A stretch of DNA of 64,000 nt from NCBI GenBank assembly GCA_000727475.1, contig KL647315.1, forward strand, positions 1,266,826 to 1,330,825, read 5' to 3'. The notes below the pieces were generated by a model that ran no database searches, had not been told where the DNA came from, and saw nothing but the letters and a program-made list of their open reading frames with translations. The position numbers and the translations under genes were made by a program. Below are positions 10,571 through 21,300 of this stretch, one piece after another. The DNA comes from Sarcocystis neurona (lineage: Eukaryota > Apicomplexa > Conoidasida > Eucoccidiorida > Sarcocystidae). Every line of letters begins with the position of its first letter. The stretch's first letter is position 1.

Positions 10571-11222
10571 GAAGGAGATACAGAGGAGGGCACTACTTGC
10601 TTCTCGATGCCGCTGTATTATTTTGTGTCGTACATATCTCTTACCCATGCCCTTGTTGCGATTTTTCGCTGGCTGGTGGTATCGGGCGGCAACGCTTCAG
10701 TGAACAGCAGCAGTAACAGCGCACATCCGTCCGCAGAAGTAGCAACACACCGGAAAAACACGCTGAGCTACACGATACCAGCTGAGCCGTAGTGACACGC
10801 AGCAGCTCTTCTCGTTCTAACGGTTCGGCACAATGTGCAACCTAACGCTTCTATATACAATACAAAATGTGCGTTTAGTTGAAATGTTAAGGAGGGCGCG
10901 TGAAACGGCTTGTTTGCAGAACCAAGCAAATACAGAGGATCGATCAACGTTGTCTGCGCTGCTGCAACAGAGGAGCTTCTTGGCGTATTACATTGTGGAG
11001 GGGAGTATCAACCAGCAAGAACAGGACGTGTCATCACAGACAGACGAGGTGCAGCTTTGTCGTTGCGCACCACAAAATGAAAAAGAAAGAGGAGCGGTGC
11101 GGCTGTGTGGAGCCGCAACTGCAGCACTCGTGGCCGAGCCAGACTCAAGCAGCGTGCGGGGCGCCACCCTATCTGTCAATCCGGAAGATGTGAATAGAAA
11201 TGCTGTTAGGTCCACCACGTAG
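10571..11222 (+). CDS. Candidate coding segments, unidentified
   Basis: Two protein-like plus-strand frames lie close together. The first follows an acceptor (TTTACATATTACGCAG at about 10570), reads GDTEEGTTCFSMPLYYFVSY with a possible membrane helix (SLTHALVAIFRWLVVSGG) and a Ser/Asn-rich tail, and stops TAG at 10790-10792. The second is open from 10833 to TAG at 11220-11222 and contains MLRRARETACLQNQANTEDR and further Gln/Glu/Ser-rich sequence without homopolymers. Whether they are exons of one gene or unrelated is not shown. The antisense frame over the second is also open. Not recognised. Confidence 0.3.
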
Positions 11223-13159
11223 ACAAAGTAATGTCTGCTCTCCTACTCGAATGTATTCGTCCAGAATAACAGGTGCGTGCAAGCGTCGACACGTGGAAGA
11301 ACTACACGCGTCCAAACTTTATGACGGTTTAGCTGCGGACATGCACCCCAGTGTACTCTTGACAATCTCATCGTTTTTATAACGTTTCTGTACGTCCGGT
11401 TTGAAAGCACACCTGTATTGCCAGACTGTTCACGAAGACCCGTGCAGGAGGTTCCCGTTGGATACGGTATCGCTATCTTGTGGCGTGCGTGCTCGTTCGT
11501 AGAGGCTCCGGCGAACACGCAAATATATGCACATGAAGACAGACTTATGCGGAGAATCCCCTGCACGTGTACCTGCTTGAGCACGCGTGTATATCGATTC
11601 CGAATCACCACAGGTAGGTAGTGCAGAAATAGTCCTACCCCTGTACGAACCAACCTGTACATATGTATATATATACATATATATATATATATTAGTGTGG
11701 ACGCTCCTGCAGGGATATATCGGTAACAGATGGGTAAGCAGAGTCCAGCGTGTGTGTGCGTTGCATACAGAAAGTGACGCACGAACACCTGCTTACACGA
11801 CGTGCTCTTCCGGACAGTATTGGGCGGGCTCCCTTGGTTGTCTCATAAGACGTCTTTCCATGAGCAAGCACACACGCAGATACATGGACGAACAGATAGG
11901 TGTATGTACAGCACACGCACTCAGCAGGGCGCGTGGATGTGTAGGCATCCTGCCTGGATACAGAGGAGGAAAAGTGGCGTGAATTCATCCACGCAGGTTT
12001 TGGTTTCAGCAAATCATCGTTAAAAAGAGTGTGGTGTGCAGTCAAGTGGCAACACTGTAACTCTTTCTCTTTACACACATAGATTCAACTCTTTGAGATG
12101 CGTGCCTATAAAGGCACATACACATATATGCAGACATGTGTAAATTTACCTATATACACAAATGCGTATATATGATACATAGATACACACGCATAGGCAT
12201 GTACTGATTGGTGTATATATATATACACAGATATACATGTGCACGAGTGTGTACACGCACACGTATACGTGCGCGTGTGACCCCATAGGAATGTCCATAT
12301 ACGCTAGCGGACACTAACGTCAAGAATGAGGAAGAATGGGCTGTCCTGCTTATCTCTTTAGAAAAGCTTGCTATGACTCAACGCATACCAAAGGCGCATC
12401 TTTTTTTCCTTTGTATCTGTTTTTCATTGTGTTTGTCGAGCCTATCACTTCTATCTTCATGCATGTCTCTCTGCAGTGGAAAGATAAACACACACGCAGC
12501 CCACACTTCTGGATGCTTACCCCTACCATATGATACACCTGTCTATGCTAGTACAACTACTTTGTATGTATGTGCATGCACGTAGTAGGGAGACGGAGAG
12601 AGAGGGAGAGGAAGACGGAAAGATACACAGACATACAGAGATAGACTGCAAGCTACACACGCGTGTATCTGTTTGAACTGTTGCGCATGAAAACAACGTC
12701 TAGGGCAGGTATATACACCTTCTCTTCACACAGGCGTTAAAAAAGTTGTGCAGACCTGCCGCTCTGAGGAATTCTGACTGCTACGTCGAGGTATTTGCAG
12801 TGTCCACAACTATATATAGGGTGTATAGGTCCACTGCATGCGCTTTGAATGTATACAAGAAGGAATGCGCACCCTACGACTTTGTACGTCTTGCTGAGGC
12901 GTGTCTTGAGGAGCCGCGTTGTACATACGCGTGTGCACAAGACCCTTGTAGCGACGAAGCGTATGTGTGGTGTTCTTGAAGCGTCGTACCATCACACCCC
13001 ATTGATAAACTTTGAAGAGGGCGATCTTTAGGACTGCGCAACAGAGACTGTGTGTAACTTTGAAGTCCAGCAGAGAGCAACTATTCTCCACCGTAGACGA
13101 GTCGTACACATGCGCACACGCACGTGTATATACATATATATATATATATACATGTATCT
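11223..13159. other. Microsatellite-bearing non-coding region
   Basis: (TA)n blocks at 11655-11695, 12115-12185 and 12210-12235, a purine-rich block at 12585-12640, otherwise mixed. A 181-codon minus frame (11788-11243) runs straight through a (TA)n block and is not accepted. I see no supported gene. Confidence 0.5.
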
Positions 13160-13443
13160 ACATGTATCTGGATGAATCGAGAGATGCACGTACACGGTGC
13201 ATGCGGAGGGATAGTCGCCGGCGGCGGTAACTTCTGCAAGCTATCTATTGCGTTTTCAGCAAGAGTACTAATAGTCAATTCCTTGTTGCCGGTTCTCCAC
13301 CCCTTGCTGGAGCAACTGCGGAATCTGTTACTTGGCAAATGCAAAAGTGAGGCATCTTCCTTGGAAGTGTGAAAAAGCAGAGGAGTCAGGCGAGTCAACT
13401 CGCCACTGCGACACGTGACGGCTTCCTCTGATCTCTTCGTCAC
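13160..13443 (-). CDS. Candidate coding segment, unidentified
   Basis: A minus-strand frame free of homopolymers reads TKRSEEAVTCRSGELTRL, then TPLLFHTSKEDASLLHLPSN and SLQKLPPPATIPPHAP before running into a (TA)n block at about 13150. A plus-strand frame over the same DNA is also open and plausible. No recognised family and no paired splice sites, so the strand is uncertain. Confidence 0.22.
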
Positions 13444-15040
13444 TCGAACTCAAACATTCCCCCAACACGCACACATTGCACTGGCGGAGGCTTCATGGAT
13501 AGATAATCTTCCTTTCCGTCTTTCTCTCTCTGTGCAATCATGAACTGCTATAAACGTGCAGCTGGGAACTCGTCTGTGGCGTCTGATGACGCGACACCAT
13601 ATATATATGTACCAGCGTATATTTACAGATAGACACATAAGAGACACAGGGAGAAACACAGAGAGAGACAAGATACCAGTACGTGTACCTATTGACATAT
13701 ATTGTCCTGGAAGGAGTGCGGATGGGTCAGGAACTCCTCTCTGCTGCCTGCACGCGGTTGAAATGGAGTTTACAAAAAGGAGTTATATACAAGTACATAG
13801 AGAGGAAAGCTACGAATCTGTACGTGTATACATACACATACACGCACGCGTACAGTAGGGATAAGAAGAACGTGCGTACCATATGGAACTCATCTGTGTC
13901 GCAGTAGCGCAGAAGGATGTGTGAATTACGAACTTATTAAACGATGGACAAATTTTCAAAACTTTGGTAAATGCTTCTTCAGGCGCTTCACACACGACAA
14001 ATTGTCGAGTGTCTTTGTCGTGGAAGCTCTGTCTTCATGCGTGTCTTATCCCACATATATACCTCTTCACACGAACATACACGTGTGTATCCGCATACAC
14101 AAATACATATATATGTATATACGCGCTTGCTTGTACATGGTGTCACCTTTCGCGTAGACGCACCTGCCCTGTTGGAGAGCTTCTTCACTAATACAAACAC
14201 AGCGGCGATGTATTTTATATGTTATATACGTACGTTCACACGTAGGTTCAGATGTATACCTACACACGTATACATATATATATATATATATACGTACTTA
14301 CCTGAACATACTCTCTATTCCTACCTATCTATATATCTATACATATATATATAGATATGTACGCTGTGGAACACATTTTCACCTGTCGCGTAGACGCACG
14401 TTTCGTGTAGCAGAGGTTCTTAATAGAAGGACAGCAGAGATGGACCGGCGTGAAGTGCGCGTCCTTTTCATCTCACCCTGGTACATGTACACAGACTGAG
14501 GTGTCGATACATACGTTCACACGATTATTTATAGCAGAGACGACTTCCAGCAGCAGAGCCGAGTTCCTGACATTTTACAACTCGTTCCTGGGCAGTGTAC
14601 ATAAATATGTCTCGGTGTTGATACTGCACACTAGTGCGTGTGGTGTACACCTCTGTGTGTGTGTGTGTGTGTGTCCCCGTGTCTCCCTGAATCACACCTT
14701 ATACATCTGTGCACATGTACTGTTGCTATTACTGGCTGTTCAAAAGTATATACGGGTAAACACACACACATACAGACATGCATACACACCCATAGGGTCT
14801 AACTATCAGTCTAGATAACCACAAAGATGTATGTATATTTGTGCCCGTGTCTGCGTTGTACACTCGTCCATCTACTTCAGTCAGAACAAAGCTGGACGTG
14901 TGTGTGAGTGAACCCATTGTACATCTGCATCTCGCCCGTCGTACACGGAGATATGTCTTCCTCTGAATATATATGTATGAGCCTTCCCCGCGATGCGCAG
15001 GGAGTGTAGTAGCACACGCGGAATTTCAGTCCTCCTCTGT
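13444..15040. repeat. Microsatellites and a diverged duplication, no gene
   Basis: (TA)n blocks near 13600, 14100-14125, 14270-14350, a (GT)n run at 14657-14675 and a diverged two-copy repeat: TCGCGTAGACGCACctg at about 14150 and TCGCGTAGACGCACgtt at about 14387, each followed by a similar GAGCTTCTT / GAGGTTCTT segment. No supported gene. Confidence 0.55.
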
Positions 15041-16110
15041 TCGTGCGCGGCAGAGAACGGCAGCATCATAAGCGGCCGAGCTTCTTCGCTCAAGCAGCAA
15101 GAAGAACAGCACCAGTAGCACGCAGAGGTGACGGCATCATCAGCAGCAGCACCAGCACCGGCAGCAGCAGCACGAGCACCAGCAACACTAGCACCGGCAG
15201 AAACGTTAGCAGCAGCAGCAGCAGCAGCGCAGAAGCCGTTCCCGGCAGCAAGTGCAGGAGGACTAACCCCGGAAGGGCAGCTTGAGAGGATTGTAGCCGC
15301 TGCACAGCAGTAGCACGGGAAGAACAGAAGAAGCGGCACCGGGAAGGCGCGGGACCAGCAGCACAACCAGCACCAGCAGTGGAGCATCGGCTGAAGAAGG
15401 ATCAGCCGCAGCAGGAGGAATACAGCACCAGCAGGATGAACTGTAGGAGCAGCAGCGGCAGCAGGACCACGGACGGCACCGTCGGAAGGAGTGGCAGAGC
15501 AGGAGAAACAGGAGCAGCAGGAGGAGCTGGAGCTTAACAGCATCACAGAAGAAGCGACAGGAATGCTGAAGGAGGAGCATCCGCAGACGAAAACAGCAGC
15601 AGAGAGGAGGACAGCGATGGCGAGGGAGAAGCAGCAGAGGCAAAAGCAGGGAGGAGAAGGGAGAAGGAGTGCGGATCACACAACGCAGCCGCAGCAGCAG
15701 CGACAGCGATGCTTCTTGCCGTGTCCGCGCCCAAGCGTAGGAGGAAGAAGCCTTAGGAGCGGCGTGCTGCGCGTGCATCCCCGTGGTCGTGAAGAAGTGC
15801 GAGGGGAAGGAAGGCCGCACACTCTCTCACTATTCGTTCTTCTCCATCATCACGACAGCTGCGGCAGGTTTTCTGTGCGACGCTGCTGCTGCTGGTGCTG
15901 CTGCAGCTTTTGTTGCGGCGGCTCCTCCGGTTCTTCGCTGCGCGCGCGCGCGGGTGGACAGGAAGCCGCGTAGGAGAGCCGCTCTCACGTGCTGCTGGTG
16001 TGTGAGAGAGAGAGAGAAAAAAGTCGAGGCTCCCGCGACAAGCGCGCGCGTCGCAAGAGCAGCAGCAGCAGCAGCGGTGCATGTGCGGTGTAAGGCGTCG
16101 AAACGGTGAT
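15041..16110 (+). CDS. Candidate Ala/Gln-rich coding region, unidentified
   Basis: CAG-rich plus-strand frames: an Ala-rich one ending AASAGGLTPEGQLERIVAAA (to about 15313); an acidic, Gln-rich one (15491-15760) with EKQEQQEELELNSITEEATG; and, after a possible acceptor (GCCCAAGCGTAG at about 15742), a frame reading ACCACIPVVVKKCEGKEGR, then TLSHYSFFSIITTAAAGFLC, a possible membrane segment. In Eimeria-type genomes CAG tracts on the coding strand give Ala/Gln/Ser repeats, which makes plus more likely than minus (Leu/Cys). No family recognised and the exon joins are not proven. Confidence 0.25.
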
Positions 16111-16179
16111 TTCGGGTGTACGTACACCGCACAAAGCCGCAACGCGTTCACTTCGCGTTATTGCTGCTCCGCACGGGTT

Positions 16180-16975
16180 CTCCTCCTCCTCCACGGCGCC
16201 CTTTCCTTTCTTTTCCTTCCTTTAGCCTCCCGCTGCTGCCGAGGACGCATCTCTCACCGCGCACAAACTCCGCGACACGAGTCTCCTCCCGTGTCCGCTT
16301 CTCCTCCCGTCTTCTCCTGCGCTCCCTCTCTCAGCAGCACGCGCGGCCTGCTCTCCCCTCGTCTTTCCCAGACTTCTTCTCCGATGTGCCTCTTCTCCTC
16401 TTCTTCGTAGTCATCCCGAACCCTTCTCCTCCGACTTCGCCGCGCCTGCCGTCGCCCCGCTGCCGCTCTCGGTGTGCGCAACAGCCGCGACTCCTCCCTT
16501 GGCTTCCTTGCTGCTGCTGCTGCCCCTCCTGGCACGACTCTGCTGCCAGGTCTCCCTCTCTTTCGTCTTCCTGCGCTTCCCCGGACTCTTTTCCTTCATT
16601 TTCTCGTCGGCCTCCTCCTCTCGCACTGCTCCGGGGAGCCCCGTCTACGGTCGTGGCGTCGCACAGCACTCCCCCAGCATTGGGCTTCACGTTTCCAGTC
16701 CGCTGCTGCTGCTGCCTTCCTACCGCGGCGGGTAGGGGCACCTGCTGTTTATTTCTGCCGGTTTCTTGCAGCGCCGTTCACCAGTTGCCGCTCCGTTTCT
16801 TGATGTTCCTTCCCTTCCTCGCACGCTCCTGCGTCGCTTGCTGCTGCTGCTGCCGCCGCTTGTCCGTCGCCCATCTTCCCCTTCGACCATTTCGATTCGT
16901 CTCCTCACTTCATACCGCACAGCAGCCCCTTCCTCGTCCTCTTCTCCTTGTCGCCCTTACATCATTTCTGCGTAT
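16180..16975 (+). repeat. Strand-asymmetric C/T-rich tract
   Basis: About 800 bp in which the plus strand is heavily pyrimidine-biased (TCTTCTCCTCC, CTTTCCTTTCTTTTCCTTCC and similar). The plus frame is open for 419 codons only because of composition. The minus strand gives Arg/Glu/Gln-rich frames (16741-16331 and 16920-16720) that could be low-complexity coding sequence. No conserved domain seen. Confidence 0.5.
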
Positions 16976-18308
16976 GTGCCAGCACCCTCAGGATAGTTGC
17001 CAGTCTGGGTGTTGTGTATACCCTTCTCCTCTGCCGTCTGGTGTATATATGCGGACGCTTCTACACATGCATGCATACGTATATATGAAGCAATGTAGCA
17101 GGTACACGTGGTCTCCCCTCCTATTTATCTATACACACATGTCCACATTTCTATGCGGCGGTCGGTCTGAACAGAGACTACAAGCACGCACAAGCCTTTT
17201 ATATCTCCTACAGAGAAATATATACGACTGTAGGACTGAACGCAGTTTCTCTTCTGTAGAGCTTCTCTCCTACCCGCCCTACACGCACACACACACATAT
17301 ATACATGGCAGCAAAGGTACTCAATATCTACGTATATACATAGGTACGTGTAAATTTGTATATATGTATGTATAAAACTGTTCGCATCAGGATGCCGTAC
17401 ATATGCGTATGTGTATGAAGATAGGCGTCTCTACACTTCACTGCGTGCTTGTGTGAAGAGAGAGGACCAACCGCGTCAATATTTCTTTTCTGTGGCGGAA
17501 ACGGTCATCTTGCATATATGAGGGAACGCATGCATGCGGAGGAACTGGGCACTTCTTCGGCTTGTGTTGCTTATTCTGTGCGGCACTTCAGCGTTGTGCC
17601 GGGGATCGAAGGAGATGACGAAGCCGCAGTAGCAACAGAGGAGTAGCAGCCATCAGCAAGAAGCCAGGGGCAGCAGCAGAAGCAAAACGAGTAGCAGCTG
17701 CAGCAGCAGAACGGAACAGAGGCAGCAGTAAGCAGCGGAAGAGTTACCGGAGCAGCAGTAAAACAGCTGCAGCAGAAGTGAAACGCTTGGAGCAGCAGCA
17801 GCAGCGGGACAGGAGCCCGAGCAGCAGCAAAACAGCTGCAGCAGCAGCAGAACGCTTGGAGCAGCAGCAGCAGCAGGAAGAGTTGCAGCAGGAGGAGAAG
17901 ACGAGCTGCCGCAGAAGCACAGCAGAAGAGCAGGAGGAGCCCAGGAGTCGCAGGAGCAACAGGAAGAAGAGGGCGCGCAGCGGTGCGGAGCACCAGCAGG
18001 GAGCAGGAGGAGGATGAGGGGGAGGTAGCGGCACGACGCCTAGCAGGAGGACGGACACGAGGAACAGCAGCAACAGAACAGCAGCATCCAGCAGCAGAGC
18101 AGCACCAACAGCAGAGCAGCACCAACAGCAGAGCAGCACCAACAGCAGAGCAGCACCAACAGCAGAGCCGCAGCAGAAGAGCAGCAGCAGAAGAGCAGCA
18201 GCAGAAGAGTAGAAGTCTCAGAAGGAAGAGGAAGACGAAGGAGGCTGAGAAGAGGAAGTTGTTCAAAAGAGAGCTGCAGCGTCGTCTTCTCTGCAGCGGC
18301 GAGCGGGG
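16976..18308 (+). other. Upstream region of the acyltransferase gene
   Basis: 16976-17440 has (TA)n-type microsatellites. 17449-17646 is a plus frame reading FCGGNGHLAYMRERMHAEEL and ending EGDDEAAVATEE plus TAG; it is protein-like but unattached. 17640-18260 is an interrupted CAG array. A good acceptor (GTCGTCTTCTCTGCAG) ends at 18296, 12 bp before the ATG at 18309, so a 5' UTR intron or an additional upstream exon is possible. Confidence 0.4.
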
Positions 18309-21300
18309 ATGGCTCCGTCGTGCGACTCAGCGATGCCTGCTGGTGCTGCTTCTTTCTTACCGCCTGCCCTGCTTTCCTCGCCCCGCGGTGCTGCGTCCCC
18401 TCCGTGGCGTTCTCCTCGTTCGTTTCCTGCAGCGGCCGTCCCTTTTGCTGCGTCTCCGTCTGCCTCTTCCTCCTTCGTTTTCACCCCCCAGTCCGTCCTC
18501 TCCCTTCGGCAGTCTTCTCTGTCTTCCCTGTCGCTCTCTTCCTCGTCTCCGCGGGCTGCAACAGGCGCAGAATCAGCAGCAGCAGGAGAGGAGGAAGCAG
18601 CAGGAGAGGAGGAAGCAGCAGGAGGTCCGACAGCGACGGAAGCGGCAGCGACAGGAAGAAGGGCGGCAGCAGCAGGAAGAGCGGCAGCAGGAGGACCAGC
18701 AGCAGCAGGAAGAGCGGCAGCAGGAGGAGCAGCCGCTGGCGGCGCGTCCCCACAGAAAGCGGTCGCAGGAAGACAGGGGGGATCCGCAGCAGCAGCAGTG
18801 GGACGAGACGGGAGTAGGGGAGACGCGACAGCTGCTGGAATCGCAGGGCCGCGAGAACCGCTATGGCGCTCGAGACGAAGAGCAGCAGCGGGAGGAGAAG
18901 CGGCAGCTCCAACATCAAGTAGCGAAGCAGCAGCCAGAAAGGCAGCAGCAGAAAAGTTTCTGCTGGGCGGAGCGGCAGCGGACGTTCCCCGAGGGGGTGC
19001 TGCGACGCTGGATTTCCTTGTTAAGAGCAGTTCGCTTATGCAACGAGGAGGAGGAGGCAGCAGCAGCAGCGTGACAGCAGCAGGAGAAGCAGGAGACGCG
19101 GCAGCAGCACAGGCGGCGGCTGCAGCTTTTGCTACTGCGCCAGCGCCAGCAGCGGAGGCAGGAGGGGGGATATCTGCAGCTTCTTTTGGACCTGCAGCCC
19201 CCCAGGCTGTTGCTATGGCCGCAGGAACAGCAGCAGCAGCAGGGACAGCAACAGCAGCAGGCCGGAAGGGGACTGGTGCGGCAGCAGGAGGAGTTCGAGG
19301 TGCAGCAGCAGGTGGGGCAGCAGCAGGAAATAGAGGAGGCGGAAGGAGAGGAGAAGGAGGAGAGGGAGCAGCAGCAGGAGCTGCTTTCTTGTCGAAGCAG
19401 CAAGCAAACAGAGAACAGCAGGAAGGACTATATTCTTCGTTTACGTCGCTCCCGAATGTTGCTCCGCTGAAGGAGAAAGTGAGTCGCGAAGACTTCCTCG
19501 CACGCCGTCAAGAAGCAGCAGGAAGAAGGAGAAACAGCAGCCGGATCCCTGCAGCAGGAAGCTCGGTGTCACCTGTCGCAGCAGCAGGAGCAACAGCAGC
19601 ACGGCCCGGGGGAAGGCAAGGAGGCCGAGGAGGAGGAGCAGCAGCAGCAGATGACGAAAGAGAAGAAACTCCGGCGTCTGCCGCACTTCTTTCCGCGCGC
19701 TCGCAGGCAGAAGCTACAGACGAAGAGGAGCATGGGGGAGGAGGAGCAGGCGGGGTGGCAGCAGCAGGTGGTGGGGGGGTAGCAGCAGCAGGAGGAGCTG
19801 CAGCAGCGAAGAGTGAAGAAGAGGACGAAGCAGCAATAGCACAGGCAGCACCTGTGCGAGGAGACGAAGGACGGGAAGCACTGCTGTCGGCGGCAGCAGA
19901 AGGAGGAAGAGGAGCGGCAGGAGCAGGAAGGGGCGGCGTGTTTTTCGGCTGCTGTTGCTGCATGTGGCGACGATGGAAGGAGTGGCAGCAGCGGCGCAAG
20001 CAGCGGTGGCTGCAGCAGCAGCTGGAGAAGCGGAAGGTGTTTTTAGCTCGGCAGCCGTCGCCAGAGGAAGGCAGAATTCTGAGCAGCAGCAGCAGAGAAA
20101 TGTTTGCTGCTGCTTCTTTGAAAGCGCTGCGGCAGCAAGGGCCGGTGAGTCCTGGGGCGCTGCGGCTGTACGCGGCTGCTGCAGCACGAAGGCGGGGGTG
20201 CTGTCGCAGGAGGAGGGGCCCGGAGAAGCAGCCCGGTGGGGAGGAGGAAGAGGAGAAGGAGAACACGGGAGCAGCAGGAGAGCAGCAGCAGCAGGCGAAG
20301 AAAGATGAGGACGGAGCACCTGCGGGGTCTGCTGCTGCTGCTTCTTCAGGGACGCCGACGACACCGGCAGCAGCAGAAGCGGCAGCAGGACGAGGAGAAG
20401 AGGCGGGGAAAGGCGCAGCAGCAGAGCAGCGAAGGGAGAAGCGCGGGGCAGGAGGGGCAGCTGCACGAGGAGAGATGTGTCGACTTGTCGATCGAAGCAC
20501 GTCGCGTTCTCCTGAGGAGGATATCCGCTGCAACGGCCTGTCTCTGCCGTTTCAGGTCTTCCAAGTGATAGCCTGGTGTCTCTTTGCCTTTGATGTGTGC
20601 TGCTTTTTCCTGCTGCTGCTGCCGGGAGTGGCGCACGCAGCGGTGCTGTGGCCCTGCTTCGTAGGGTTTGCTGCTGCCGCAGTGGCCACCTTTGCGTGTG
20701 GGTGGGCAGCAACAGCAGCAGACCCTATAGACTGCATCGCCTTTTCAAGCGGCCCCTTTCAGGCCGCAGCTGCCCCGCCGCTGGCGCTCGTTGGCGACAT
20801 TACTTCACTCAGGGAGTGCGACATTTGTGGCTTCGTAAACGAGAGAAGCAAACATTGTCGCGCATGCAACAAGTGCGTCGACGGCTTCGATCATCACTGC
20901 ATGTGGATCAATAACTGCGTCGGAGAGAAAAACTACTGGTGAGAGACGGGGAAGAGAAAACGCAGAAGCAGCAGGAACAGCAGCTGGAGTATATATACAC
21001 ACATAAATGCACGTATACGTATATGTCTCTATCTGTATCTATCTATGAATATATATGTATGTATATCTCCTTTTCTCTCTATATATATGTGTGTAAAAAA
21101 TGTTGTGTGGATTCTTCATGTAGAGTCTTCGGAGCTACTGCATGCAGTCAAAGTTTTTGGTAGAACGAGAGAAGACGGGGGGCGCTAGCAGCAGCACTCC
21201 GCACCCCCGCCCCCTGCTGTGCTGCTGCATGCAGTCATAGTAACACCTACACTTGCCAGTGTCTACACACATATATATGCACGTACTTTCATCCATATAT

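Noticed and set aside
16116..17375. Plus frame of 419 codons
   Set aside because: Produced by the pyrimidine-rich tract and continued into microsatellites; no domain and no splice support.
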